DNA from: Porodaedalea pini
Lineage: Eukaryota; Basidiomycota; Agaricomycetes; Hymenochaetales; Hymenochaetaceae
Direction: 5' to 3'
NCBI GenBank assembly: GCA_002794775.1
Contig: NBAY01000041.1
Location: forward strand, 310,001-374,000
DNA: 64,000 bases
Positions 12,278 to 22,439 of this stretch are shown piece by piece (the first letter of the stretch is position 1; each line of letters starts with the position of its first letter). A model generated the notes under the pieces. That model saw only the letters and a program-made list of their open reading frames with translations. It was not told the origin of the DNA and did not search any database. The translations under genes and the position numbers were made by a program.

Positions 12278-13609
12278 ATGTTTTCGAGACAAGCAGCCCG
12301 CGTGCTCACCAGCAATGCCCGCCTCTTTTCTTCATCGGCAGCGCGCCAGACGAAGGTCGCTGTGCTCGGTGCCAGCGGAGGTATCGGGCAGCCGCTATCG
12401 CTGCTGCTGAAGCTCGACCCGCTTGTGTCATCCCTCAGCTTGTACGATATCCGTCTCGCACCTGGTGTTGCTGCCGATGTTAGCCATGTTGACACTCCCG
12501 GAGAGGTACGTATCTCATGTAAAAAGCGTTTGGTGCGATTTTATTCAGCACTGATTTCAATTTATTTAGGTCAAGGGCTATCCCGCCGACAAGCTCGACG
12601 AGGCTCTGGATGGTGTAAAGGTCGTGGTTATTCCAGCTGGTGTTCCGCGTAAGGTAAGTAACATATCTATCTTTCATTGTTTTTCAGGAGCTAAGGAGTC
12701 ATTCGACAGCCTGGTGTGAGCACTTTTTTTCTGACTTACCGTGAGCACTTAATCCAACGAATGGCATACACTAGATGACTCGCGACGACCTCTTCAACGT
12801 GAGTGTCGCTTTTTTTATGGCGCCTGGATTATCGTTTTCGCTCCGGAACTCTTTTTGTCTGACACGTGTCGGAATCTCAGACGAACGCTTCTATCGTTCG
12901 CGACCTCGCCGCCGCCGTCGCCCGCGTCTCTCCCGAGGCGCACGTCCTCGTCATCTCCAACCCCGTCAACTCCACCGTTCCGATCGTTGCGTCCGTCTTT
13001 GAGAAAGCGGGCGTCTTCAATCCCCGCCGCCTCTTTGGTGTTACCATGCTCGATGTTGTTCGCGCCGCGCGCTTCGTCTCCGGCGCCGCGAATGTCGCGC
13101 CCACAGATGCGCATATCAGCGTCGTCGGTGGGCACTCAGGCGTGACGATTGTTCCGCTGCTCAGCCAGAACAAGCACGGCAAGGCACTTACCGGCGAGGT
13201 TTATGAGAAGCTCGTGCACCGCATCCAGTTCGGCGGTGACGAGGTCGTTAAAGCGAAGGACGGCGCTGGATCGGCGACGCTCTCGATGGCGTACGCTGGT
13301 GCGAAATTCACCAACGCGCTCCTCCGTGGTCTTAATGGCGAGAAGGGTGTTATTACCCCCACGTTCGTCAAGAGCGATCTCTATGCGGATAAGGGCGTCG
13401 ACTTCTTCGCCTCTAACGTCGAGCTTGGCGTACGCTTAGTCTTTATTCATTGTTATTGCAATTCTTAACTTGATTTCATGCAGAAAAACGGTGTTGAGAA
13501 GATCCACCCTGTCGGACCTGTCACTGCCCAGGAACAGAAGCTCCTTGACGCTGCGATCCCCGAGCTCAAGAAGAACATCGAGAAGGGCAAGGCTTTCGCG
13601 GCGCAGTAG
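12278..13609 (+). CDS. MDH1: Malate dehydrogenase, mitochondrial type
   Basis: Interconverts malate and oxaloacetate with NAD in the citric acid cycle. Six predicted exons: 12278-12505, 12570-12653, 12710-12715, 12775-12798, 12881-13429 and 13484-13609, total 338 residues, the normal size. The N-terminus ([24 protein letters not shown], shown here only as a basic Ser/Ala/Arg lead of about 24 residues) looks like a mitochondrial presequence. The NAD fold begins [27 protein letters not shown] and the catalytic histidine in [13 protein letters not shown] follow. Exon 3 is just six bases (Pro-Gly) and exon 4 is 24 bases (MTRDDLFN); both are needed to give the family block VPRKPGMTRDDLF. No disruption. 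Confidence 0.95.
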
Positions 13610-14007
13610 AGAGGTCCTCTGTGCTGCCGTTTAATCTTCACAGATGTACTGCAATTCAGTAGATAGCACTAGGCACCTAGATGCAACATGCTGAGGCAAT
13701 CAAAATCTATGACCATTTCCGGATTTCTCCTCTGCATGCCACGTTTACACGGATCTACTCATACTCTATTGAGCTGTTCGAGTTTGTTCTCTTCCAGTTC
13801 TCGAGCTTTGCAAGGTTCTTTTCAGCTGTGTCGTCTACGCATAGCGAATCTGAGTACCTTTCTGTCGACATTCAGCTGAACCATGCTGCAGAAAGATTGC
13901 TCTCAGAATAGTAAAGTAGCCTCAAGCCTACTCAGACAACTTACGAGGGAAACAATGCTTTCAAACTTTATACCTACATTTGATAATACATTGAACTTAT
14001 ATTCCAG
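13610..14007. other. Convergent 3' stretch between MDH1 and allantoinase
   Basis: About 400 bp, A+T-rich. An open frame at 13681-13911 has no recognisable domain and is probably chance. Nothing else visible. Confidence 0.5.
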
Positions 14008-15661
14008 CTATATAAGCTGACCTACTGGATCAAGGCCCTCCCCTTTGGCGTCTGCATCCCAAACCAACTGGCCCCTTACGAACGTCTTCTCCACTTTGCC
14101 CTGTACGGTCAGTCCTTCATACGGAGAAAGCTTGTTTTTGAAGTGCAGGTTATCCTTCGTGATCTAAGGTAAAATCGTTGAGCACTTTATTTCAGGCTAT
14201 ATAGATAAACGTTGCGGTGTTACCTTGAATTCTTCCTCTGGGTTCCAGATAACGAGATCAGCATCAAACCCGACTTTGATGGCTCCTTTTCTATTCTCCA
14301 AAGATGCATGCCTCGCACTGGCACCGCTCGTCCACTCGATGATTTGCCCGATGCCGACTCCGCGCCTCTTGCCTTCAGTCCATAACAGACTGAGACCCAG
14401 ACCGAGTGTGCTGATCCCACCCCATGCACCCATAAAGTCTCCATCCTGCAGTCGTTTGAGCTCCGCAACACAGGGACTATGGTCTGACACAACACAATCA
14501 ATTGTACCATCGCGCAGGGCCTCCCACAGCGCATCGCGATTCCCTGCATCGCGGATCGGCGGACAGCATTTGTACTGCGGCGCCGCATCTGGAATCGACG
14601 AGGACGCGAGCACCAGGTAGTGGAAGCACGTTTCGACAGTTAGGCGGGCGCCTGCTGCACGCGCGGCGCGAATTGAGGGTAGTGCAGACGCAGCTGACAG
14701 GTGCACGATGTGACACCGCACGGAGGGGTATTCCTTCTGCAGGCCGATGACAAGGTCGATGGCGTCAGATTCGAGTTTCTGAGGCCGGGAGTCGAGGAAG
14801 GTATTGTATAACGTAGGGTCGGCGCCTGGCTTTGCCTCCGCGTGAGTGTGTTCTGATTCAAGCTCTGCGTGGAAAAGCAGAACGGATGCCGTGCCCTACA
14901 TTCACTTTAAATATCAGAGCAACGATTCCTTAGAGCAAGTTGACTACCTGTAGCTCTTGCATTGCTTTCTCAATGTTCTCCGCCGTAACGCACGGGAACT
15001 CCTGCACATTTATGATCAATATTTTGCTGATGCGGAGAGTAATGGAACTGACATCGGCTCCGCTTTCAATCATAAAGCACTTAAACCCTTTGGCACCATC
15101 TTCACTCATTGACTTGAGTTCATACTGTAGTCTATCTCCGTTGAGCTTGGATCCCCTCAGATAAGGAGGAGCAGACATGCCTCATTCCCCGGTATCAATC
15201 CGCCCCAAAATGCTACATCAGTCCAGCACTGTCCTTGAGCAGCATTTCGCTTCGTTGCCAGATTTTCCTTGGTCGTTGTAGGAGGAATAGAGTTGAGCGG
15301 CATGTCGACTACTGTGGTGACACCTCCCACCGCGGCCGCTAGCGTGCCTGTCCAGAACCCTTCCCAGTCCGTTCGTCCGGGTTCATTCAGATGGACGTGC
15401 GTGCTGTTATCGTCTTAGCCGCAAATGTTCTCGAAAAAATGTCTAAGCGTACTCGACAAGACCGGGCAATATACATTTCTTGCCCGCATCGATCCAGACA
15501 TCATCCGCAACATCGGGGAAGTCAGCGCGCGCTGAGTGTGTCTCTCGGACTTCAATAATCTTGCCTGTCGCTTTATCGATTACAAGAGTTGCGGCTTTGC
15601 ATGAATCTGAGCCAGCTAAAAGCACGTTATCCGAGGTGAAGACGAGCTTGTTCGACGACAT
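14008..15661 (-). CDS. DAL1: Allantoinase
   Basis: Purine catabolism enzyme that hydrolyses allantoin to allantoate, letting the cell use purines as nitrogen. Six predicted exons: 15453-15661, 15181-15403, 15053-15124, 14948-15001, 14224-14895 and 14008-14163, giving 461 residues. The amidohydrolase metal site is clear: [11 protein letters not shown] (first two His), [10 protein letters not shown] (the carboxylated Lys), HIVHLSAAS (His) and VVSDHSPC (Asp). The intron at 15125-15180 begins with GC; only this choice joins PGNE to [13 protein letters not shown]. The ATG at 15661 precedes [11 protein letters not shown]; the frame stays open upstream, so a slightly longer start is possible. A decayed DNA-level copy of exons 1-2 lies at about 21.57-21.9 kb. 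Confidence 0.93.
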
Positions 15662-16461
15662 GTCAATCGCAGAGATAACGCGTGTATGCGTGCTAATCAT
15701 AGATTTGTGCGATCGCTTCATCATGATCATGTGACTCAATTTCTGCAATATTCGACTTTACGATCTCAGTTCCACTCCTGTCTTACGAGCAAACTTTGGT
15801 CCTCGTCTCGTGAATACACCATTAATACTGGCTTCATTTTGACTTGGCTAGGCTACGTTGGACGTCTCGTATGCTCGGTTCAAATGTTTATTCTTTCACT
15901 TCTTGACGCGCTACGACAAACATGCCTGTGTTCGGCGTCTTGCTCACACATGACATCACGAAAACTATCCGCGGCTGGTAGTGACATTTAGTTCTGACAC
16001 GCATTAGGCAAGGATCAGCACTGCCTATATGTGGTTACAAGCACTGACAAGCAACCACAAGGCTTTCATTTGAATGTAGCTATCCACAAGCACTGCGACT
16101 CAATGTAATCATATAACAAGGCTCTTAACTTAATTGTAAGCTTGTACAAGTACTTTATGCACTTTATAATTAATTATATGCACAATAAAATTATTTGGAT
16201 TTGAATACATTTGCACAGAAGGGCACGACAAGTCTTAAGCAACAATATTATTATTATGAGCGCGTAAGGGCAAGGCTTAGCAGTGACGGGCACCTGCTCC
16301 TCGTAGACCCAAAACACGGAGTTATGCTTTACGATGAACAAGAAATGATCAGACATCGAGATGCGCTATGACGAGAAGCAGAAAAAACACACCTGCATCT
16401 CACCGCCAGCAGTCGAGAAATTGGAGACCTGCCCTGGCATACCATAGCTCATGGACTGCGG
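15662..16461. other. Left edge of the repeat island
   Basis: Mostly A+T-rich DNA without a supported gene. Around 16390-16460 the minus strand reads a short piece (SYGMPGQVSNFSTAGGEMQ) that could be the far end of the HMG-box pseudogene, cut off from it by the LTR-like element next door. The stretch 16010-16200 is rich in ACAAG/CAAGC words and resembles 18690-18920. Confidence 0.4.
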
Positions 16462-17315
16462 TGTAGAGTTCCAACAAGCGGCCAACCACTGCAGATCCCT
16501 CTAGAGGCCATCCATCACATGTTCCGACAAGTATTGACGCGTACTGGACTCAGAATGGTTTGCCCAACACATACCAGACACAGGACAATTTGCCCGACAT
16601 CACATCAGCAGATCACTAGGAAGATCCCCCTGGCAATTCGGGACGTACCGGAAAGCTTATGTCATCAGAGTCAGTTGGGATGCGTACCAGAGATCTGCCT
16701 GATGATGGGTGACGACTCACTGATTGGAGGATCTCAGTTCCGGTGGAGCTGTGATATGACCGGATGATGGACTGATGCAAATGGGGAAGTTGTCACATGG
16801 ACAGGGTTTCTTTTGATTTTCTATGTTTCTCTTACATTCCAAATGTTTTCTCTCCGACGCTCTATGTTTCACCCGGTATGCACATTATACTCATTTTGGA
16901 ATAATTTTCCTGTAGATAGATCTCTTGCACCTTGTATTTAGGGACTTCCCTGTCGTAGGTAGCAAGGGAGGAAATACTACCACAGAGTTCCCCTCAGATA
17001 GGGCAGCTTCTGTGCGTGCAGTTAGTCTCTGCAACAGTTAGTTTCATGGCAACCTTGTCTTCAGTCTCATCTCTTGTCTCGTTCTCATTCTCGTCTCTGC
17101 TATCGCTATTGTCTCGTACCAGAGTTGATATCTCGCTTGTTCTGGCTCCATACTGACACTCACATCGGGTCCAGAGCACCTTACAGTATTGACGTGTACC
17201 GACACATACCGACACGTACCGGGTTTTTCCCGTGCTCATACTGAGCATATATTTACTGCAAAACTCAATGGAAACACATCCCCAAATGAACTACTGATCC
17301 TAAACAACCCATACA
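16462..17315 (-). mobile_element. LTR-like element, copy A (minus orientation)
   Basis: On the minus strand this 854-bp segment starts TGTATGGGTTG and ends CTCTACA, the same TGTA..TACA ends as copy B at 19254-20188. The two are related across their length in opposite orientation: for example the minus strand of about 16920-16990 (CTATCTGAGGGGAACTCTGTGG) matches 19630-19660, and CCAATCAGT..CATCAGGCAG is shared near 16690-16740 and 19910-19945. Both contain many short words around CGGTACG near one end. No gag or pol frame is present, so a solo LTR is the simplest reading. No clear target-site duplication is seen at this copy. Confidence 0.6.
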
Positions 17316-17339
17316 CAGGATCTACAGCAGATGCGAGTT

Positions 17340-18420
17340 CGGGAACTGGAGACTGTTCATCCCACCAAATTCCCCTTGTCTTTGCTAGCTGTGGCCATTC
17401 ATCTGCATCTGCTGCTTGCCTTCGCTGCCCTCATGTGTCGCATGCAAGCCAACCGCCGAGCTACTGTTCGAACCAGGTGCTGTCTCGAGCAGCCTCAGGA
17501 TCTTGATTGTAGGAGGCGCAGGCAGGTAGAGGTCAGCTGGCATCGTCGGTGGCATCGGTGCACCCGGTGCGCTCGTCGAGCGATGGTTCTGTGGAAGGAC
17601 AAAGCTAAGCAGTCCAGGAACTAGGCTCTGGGTGGTCTGAGTCGGGATTCATGTGGAAAGCAAGTGTCCGTGTCCATGCCCATGTCCACCATGGTGCGAG
17701 TGCCAGTAGGAAGATGTGCTGAGCGGGCCTGATTTGAGAGAGGCGTGTCGATTGCAAGGCTCGCTCCTGATACAGAACCAGATGCACCAGAGAGTGAGGG
17801 CATCGAGAGGCTCAGTGAGAGTGAGAGCGTCTGACCTTGACCCTGGCCCTGTGATCCCTCCGATTCACTCATGTCAAAGTCCACGACATCCGCCATCTCG
17901 ACTTCGCACACGCTGCTGCACCTGCTGTTTGCATAGCTGTACGGACCATAGAGAGACCTGTTGGTGGAGAGCAAGTTGAGCTTGTTGAAGTCCTCTGAGT
18001 TGGCGGTCAGTGCAGATGAGGAGACACTGGTGGTGCTGGTGGTGCTGGTGGTGGAGCACAAGGAACTGTTGCGGGCACGCGCACCAGAACCACACACACA
18101 GCTGCTTGACTTGGTAGTATGGTACAGTCATGATGCTCCTTCTTCCCATCCTTCTCCTTCCTCACCTTCCCACCTGCCATCGACTCTGCCTTGCCCTTTT
18201 TCTCCTTGACAGTGCATGTGGGCTGATAGACGTACCAAGGATACATCTCTTCATGCTCCCTATTGCGCTGCTTCACAAGGTCATCCTAGTACTTGTGTTC
18301 CTTCACGGAGAGCGAGTGCCACTGCTGGGAGATCATCTTGGACAGGTCGGCCTGGCGCTGGAGAAATTTTGTGGCAAAAAGAGTGCACACGATGGTGGTG
18401 GAAGCAAGCAAGGTGTAACA
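17340..18420 (-). pseudogene. HMG-box transcription factor, decayed
   Basis: Minus-strand translation of about 18230-18420 reads the second half of an HMG box: ADLSKMISQQWHSLSVKEHKY, stop, DDLVKQRNREHEEMYPWYV. The stop (TAG, 18286-18288) stands where this family has Trp. Downstream comes a Lys-rich stretch (EKKGK, RKEKDGKKEH), then in another frame a long Ser/Thr-rich region (17621-18097 region) with NSEDFNKLNLLS, and further on PADLYLPAPPTIKILRLLE at about 17490-17550. The N-terminal half of the box is missing or unreadable and at least one frame change is needed. Known HMG-box regulators of this class control fungal mating and development; this copy is almost certainly not functional. Confidence 0.65.
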
Positions 18421-18514
18421 ACATATCACATCTTGACGTGTTTTCTAAGTCCAGGTCTGAATGTCTGAATGAGATCCGTATAGTTCATCTGTACTGGCCT
18501 TGCACTTATATTCA

Positions 18515-18625
18515 AGCATAAATAGTTTAGTGGTATATTGAGTTCCTTAAGCAAATTGTAAGAAAGAGGTCATGAGTTCAAGACCCTGCAGCACTAAGAA
18601 AAAGAATAAAACCTGAGAAATTAAG
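18515..18625 (+). repeat. tRNA-derived SINE candidate
   Basis: The segment has a tRNA-like A box (TAGTTTAGTGGTA, 18523-18535) and about 40 bp later a B-box-like GAGTTCAAGACCC (18574-18586), followed by an A-rich run (18594-18611). The spacing suits an internal RNA polymerase III promoter. It does not fold into a clean tRNA with a CCA-ready acceptor stem, so a SINE is more likely than a tRNA gene. Only this one copy was noticed. Confidence 0.4.
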
Positions 18626-18904
18626 GAACCTGAAATTTGAGAAACAGTTAAGAAAGGAAATCTTACAAAATAAGAAAAGAAAAGCAAAAAGCTACTTTTT
18701 CTATTTTCTTCTTGGTGTCACAAGTAATTACATGTGATTGTAGGTCTGGTAATGTCTGACAAGAATTGTGGAGGATTACAATCTCCATAAGTCTTGTGAG
18801 CTTTGACAAGTCTTGTGGGTCTTGTAAGAAGTGCCGACCAATGAAATGGGGTACAATATTACCCACAAGGCTTACATATAATTTACATATTTCATTTCTT
18901 ACAA

Positions 18905-20540
18905 TTAAATGTATGCAAATGTAAGATTTGTCTCGTTTTCGTGATGGAGCAAGCCATGATAGTCATCTCAAGGATCTCGAAGAAGGACTTCACGGACATA
19001 AGCAAGACCGTGACAATAGCACATATGGTCGTGGTGATCGCCTCTACATTGAGGAAGCACTTCCTGCAGTGCGAGCTGTGGATGACGTCCGAGTCCTGTC
19101 CTTGAGGTTCACTGAAAGAAGAAGACCGTTGCTTGCTTATCGCCTGCCATGCATACGATCACCCTCATGAGACCCTAGAAAACTATACCAAGGCGCCTGC
19201 GACAAAAAGGAATGCTAAGATGCCGACTTGGCTGAAGACAATGGTATGGACGTTGTATGATCCTGACTTAGGGGTGTCTGGGATCAGCGGTCCTTTTGGG
19301 GGCGTGATCGCGTTGCTCTGGGAGGTTAGGGGTTGACTGCGGTGAGATCACTTGACGTACCGGTACGCGTTGGTACACTTTGGTACGCACCGGTACGTGT
19401 CGATATTGAGTGCTAAGGTCGGGTACTCCTGTCGGCTCTGTACTTGACCGGTACGGAGTCGGTACACGCGGGTAATCAACACCGGTACGATGTGATCACG
19501 ACGAGCGACAAGGTTCGAGTTACGAAGTAAGAGACGAGAGATGGTTTTGAGAGACGAGATGCTAAGACAAGGATGGAACGACTACGGGTTTTACAAGAAC
19601 TAAGACGGATCGCACTCAAGTTACCCTATCTGAGGGAGACTCTGTGGTAGAACTGACTTGTCCTCTACCTACGACATGGGGTGCATATTTATACTAAGTC
19701 CAAAGATCTATCTACAGTTAATATTTTCCATACGGGCATAACATGCATATCAGTTGAAACATAGAGAAGTCGAAAGGAAAAGTCATAGGTCATAGAGGCG
19801 TGCATAGAGTGCATAGAAATCAGAAGAACATAGGAAAAACATAAATCATAATGAAGAAAAACGTCCGCATCGCGTCCAACCATACCGGTGCTCCACCAGA
19901 ACTCAGATTGTCCAATCAGTACGTGGCTCCTGTCATCAGGCAGCAGTCCGGTACGTGTCTTGGCTGTATGCTCCATGTGACTGCATCCCTAATCGTCCAG
20001 ATAAGATCTCTGGTACGTTCCGATATGCATTCGGAGGTCTCGGAATGTGTTGCTGATGTGATCGCAGGGTTCTGATTTGAAACCGGACTGATCGGATTCA
20101 GTCCGGTACTGATCGGTATGCGTCGGAACCAGTTCTCGAGTGCTTCTAGAGCGATCAGTGGTGATGGGACAACTGGCACGGCTCTACAACGTGCACCAGA
20201 TGCTCAAACAGTACTAGTGGATGAAATTACCGGACCCTCAAGATGTTGGCCCGAACTGAGTGGTTATGCAGAGATTCGTTTTCATTCGATGGACTGCTTC
20301 CTGCTATTTCCATACTACACCATGCAGCATGTCATTTCAAAGCAAATCAGACACAAAATTGTGATCTTTTCACATTGGCAAAGTACCATTGTAAGTAAAT
20401 ACATTTATTGCCACTTGATTTTGCCACTTGATTAAGTTCCGCACAACCCTTGCGGCTTCGGCGTTAGTGAAAACACATGACCATAACACCATGTGACTGT
20501 TTTGATGGCTGAGTTTGCCGCTCTTAACTCTCTAATGATC
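18905..20540 (+). repeat. Gene-fragment repeat family, copy 1 (split by LTR-like element B)
   Basis: First of five plus-strand copies of a fragment whose best-preserved versions encode a small protein of about 130 residues ending CHAYDHPHETLENYTKVP, MKRD, LTWLK, GMD and QWTMLPNP. Here the 5' part lies at 18905-19253 (SKKDFTD, then frame changes) and the 3' part resumes at 20193 with CACCAGATGCTCAAACAGT. Between them sits the 935-bp LTR-like element. The family's downstream region (GAACTGCTTCCTGCT, then TAAGTTCCGCACAACC) continues to about 20540. Origin of the protein not recognised. Confidence 0.6.
19254..20188 (+). mobile_element. LTR-like element, copy B (solo LTR)
   Basis: A 935-bp insertion that starts TGTATGATCC and ends G-CTCTACA. 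It is flanked on both sides by ACGT (19250-19253 and 20189-20192). Removing it with one ACGT restores GGTATGGACGTGCACCAGATG, which matches the uninterrupted family member at about 30477-30500. TG..CA ends plus a short target duplication mark this as an LTR; without internal genes or a second LTR it is a solo LTR. CGGTACG-type words are dense at 19355-19500. Confidence 0.75.
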
Positions 20541-20649
20541 TGCCTACCCTTCTGACCACGACACAACTCCACCATGAGATATAAAACAAGGAACTGCAGT
20601 GCACTGTACATTTCCTCATATATACATATATCCCAGCACTTTCCACATC

Positions 20650-21175
20650 TTTTAACGCATTTGCAGGCGGACATGCCGGTCTTCAAGTACATCGGATTCT
20701 TGCTCAGTTGAGCAAGTCGTGACAATCACCTCGAACATCACCAAGAAGGACCTCACGGACACAAGCAAGAACCTGACCTTAGCAAATGCGATCACGGTGG
20801 TTGGCTTGACATTGGGGAAGCACTTCCTGCAGTGCGTGTTGTGGCCAACATCCTGCCCTCGAGGTTCACCAAAAGAAGAAGATTCACGTTTACTTGTCGT
20901 CTGTCATGCATATGATCACCCTCATGAAACTCCAGAAAACTACACCAAGGTGCCTGCGATGAAAAGGGATGGGAAGGTGCTAACTTGGCTGAAGACAAAT
21001 GGGATGGACATGGAACAAATGCTCAAACAATGGACGATGTTACCGAACCCTCAAATTAATGACCCGGACTGTCAATTTGACTGAGAGTTTATATGGAGAT
21101 CCATTTTCGTTGCTTTATGAAGTCTTTGTACTGTGCAGTATGTCGTTCCATAAATAAAGCAGACACCAAATGTGT
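20650..21175 (+). repeat. Gene-fragment repeat family, copy 2
   Basis: The open frame 20719-21084 reads ITSNITKKDLTDTSKNL, CLL-type VVCHAYDHPHETPENYTKV, and MLKQWTMLPNP. A little upstream the same protein continues as FKYIGFLLS then a stop (TGA at about 20709), so the copy is broken. The downstream tail GCAGACACC (21160) is shared with copies 1 and 3. CpG-poor compared with unique genes. Function unknown. Confidence 0.55.
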
Positions 21176-21239
21176 GTTGTGAATGATATAAGAGACTGCT
21201 ACTATAGTTCAACTGCTTCGGCACCCCTTGCTCACAGTT

Positions 21240-21560
21240 CACGTCACCTGATCTAGAGGCTCGGGTAACTCATGCATCCTTATCGCATATCATGTATATA
21301 ACCATTTGAATGAGAGTATTGACTCCTGCCGCAAAGTGCCTGCGATGAAAGGGATGTCAAATTGTTACCTTGGTTGAAAGACCATGATATGGACATATGC
21401 AAGATGCTCAAAGAATGGTGTTACGCAACCCTCAAGACAATAACCTAAGGTATTGACTTCATAACTGATGATTTTTATGGATATCCCTCTTAATTTGATG
21501 AACTGCTTCTGCTGTCTTTGTACTATACCCTTATACTGTTTTGAAAACAAAGCAGACACC
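21240..21560 (+). repeat. Gene-fragment repeat family, copy 3 (short, decayed)
   Basis: Contains CTCATGCATCCTTATCGC, then AAAGTGCCTGCGATGAAAG and GATGCTCAAAGAATGG, in the same order as the other copies but with small deletions and no open frame. Its tail (TTTGTACTATACCCTTATAC, then AAAGCAGACACC) abuts the allantoinase pseudogene fragment. Confidence 0.5.
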
Positions 21561-21571
21561 AAAAAAAAAAT

Positions 21572-21905
21572 TGATTGTCATAGGAGGAATAGAGCTGAAT
21601 GGCATATCAATTGCTATGGTGACATCTCCTGCTGCTGCTGCTGATGTGCCCATCCAGAAGCCCTCAGTACATTCGACTGGGTTCATCCAGGTGGATGTGC
21701 ATACTATCATTGTCTTAGTTGTCCAAGTGTACTCGACAAGGCTGGGAAATACCCATTTCTCTCCCACATCAATCCAAGCATCATTCACGACATCATGGAA
21801 GTCAGCTTGCACCAAGTGCATCTCTCAGACTTCTATGACTTTTCTTGTCATTTTATCAACTACAAGAGTCAGAGCCAGCTAAGAGAATACTCAGGCTGTT
21901 CAAGA
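21572..21905 (-). pseudogene. Allantoinase fragment, decayed duplicate of exons 1-2
   Basis: Minus-strand translation gives DVVNDAWIDVGEKWVFPSLVE, then EGFWMGTSAAAAGDVTIAIDMPFSSIPPMT, matching residues of the intact allantoinase at 15.2-15.66 kb ([20 protein letters not shown] and [30 protein letters not shown], shown here only for comparison of spaced positions). At the DNA level AGGAGGAATAGAG and GGTGACA.CTCC are shared. The intron between the exons is still there, shortened, so this arose by DNA duplication, not reverse transcription. Nearly every CpG of the parent is TG or CA in the copy. Confidence 0.85.
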
Positions 21906-21965
21906 TGAAGATGGGCTTCTTCTTTTGATGGCATGATACATTGATAGTTGCAGAGTGAAATAACA

Positions 21966-22260
21966 CATCAGGAAAAACCTCCCCAGAGGAAAATAGCAGA
22001 ATCGCTGGAATCAGCTAGTGATTCCAGCTGATTCCATACTAGGCAGATTCTATAAGGGTATTCCATATTCCATGGTATTCCATCATTTTTCACCTGTATT
22101 CTAGAATTTCTCTAGTATTCTATGTCATTTATTTGTGCATTCCAATTTTTCTTCATTGTTTATTCATGTATTCCAATTTTTCTTCATCATTTATTTGCAT
22201 ATTCCAAAATTTCTTCAATATAAATTATGCTATTCTGTACTCATTCCATGCATGTCTGTA
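21966..22260. repeat. Element end plus degenerate ATTCC tandem repeat
   Basis: Begins CATCAGGAAAAACCTCCC (21969-21986 region); the reverse complement of the same word lies at about 28718-28737. Inward follows a degenerate tandem array of roughly 30-bp units containing ATTCCAATTTTTCTTCAT (22080-22220). Very A+T-rich and CpG-free. Confidence 0.5.
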
Positions 22261-22439
22261 ATTACTCAATTTACTTAACAAACAGGTCATGGAGCACACC
22301 AGGAAGATCACCGTGAATAATAGCCACAGTGCTGATCATAGATACAGCAGTCTCCAGTTCTGTGAGCGTTATTGGCACCAGACTTGATGGGTTGGTACTG
22401 CACCTGATTGGAGGGAATGGCATGCAACTTTGTGCCTGT

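Noticed and set aside
18515..18625. A functional tRNA gene
   Set aside because: A and B boxes are present but no clean cloverleaf or acceptor stem could be drawn; kept only as a SINE candidate.
16462..20188. One LTR retrotransposon with the two LTR-like copies as its ends
   Set aside because: The copies are in opposite orientation and the DNA between them holds an HMG-box relic and other repeats, not gag-pol.
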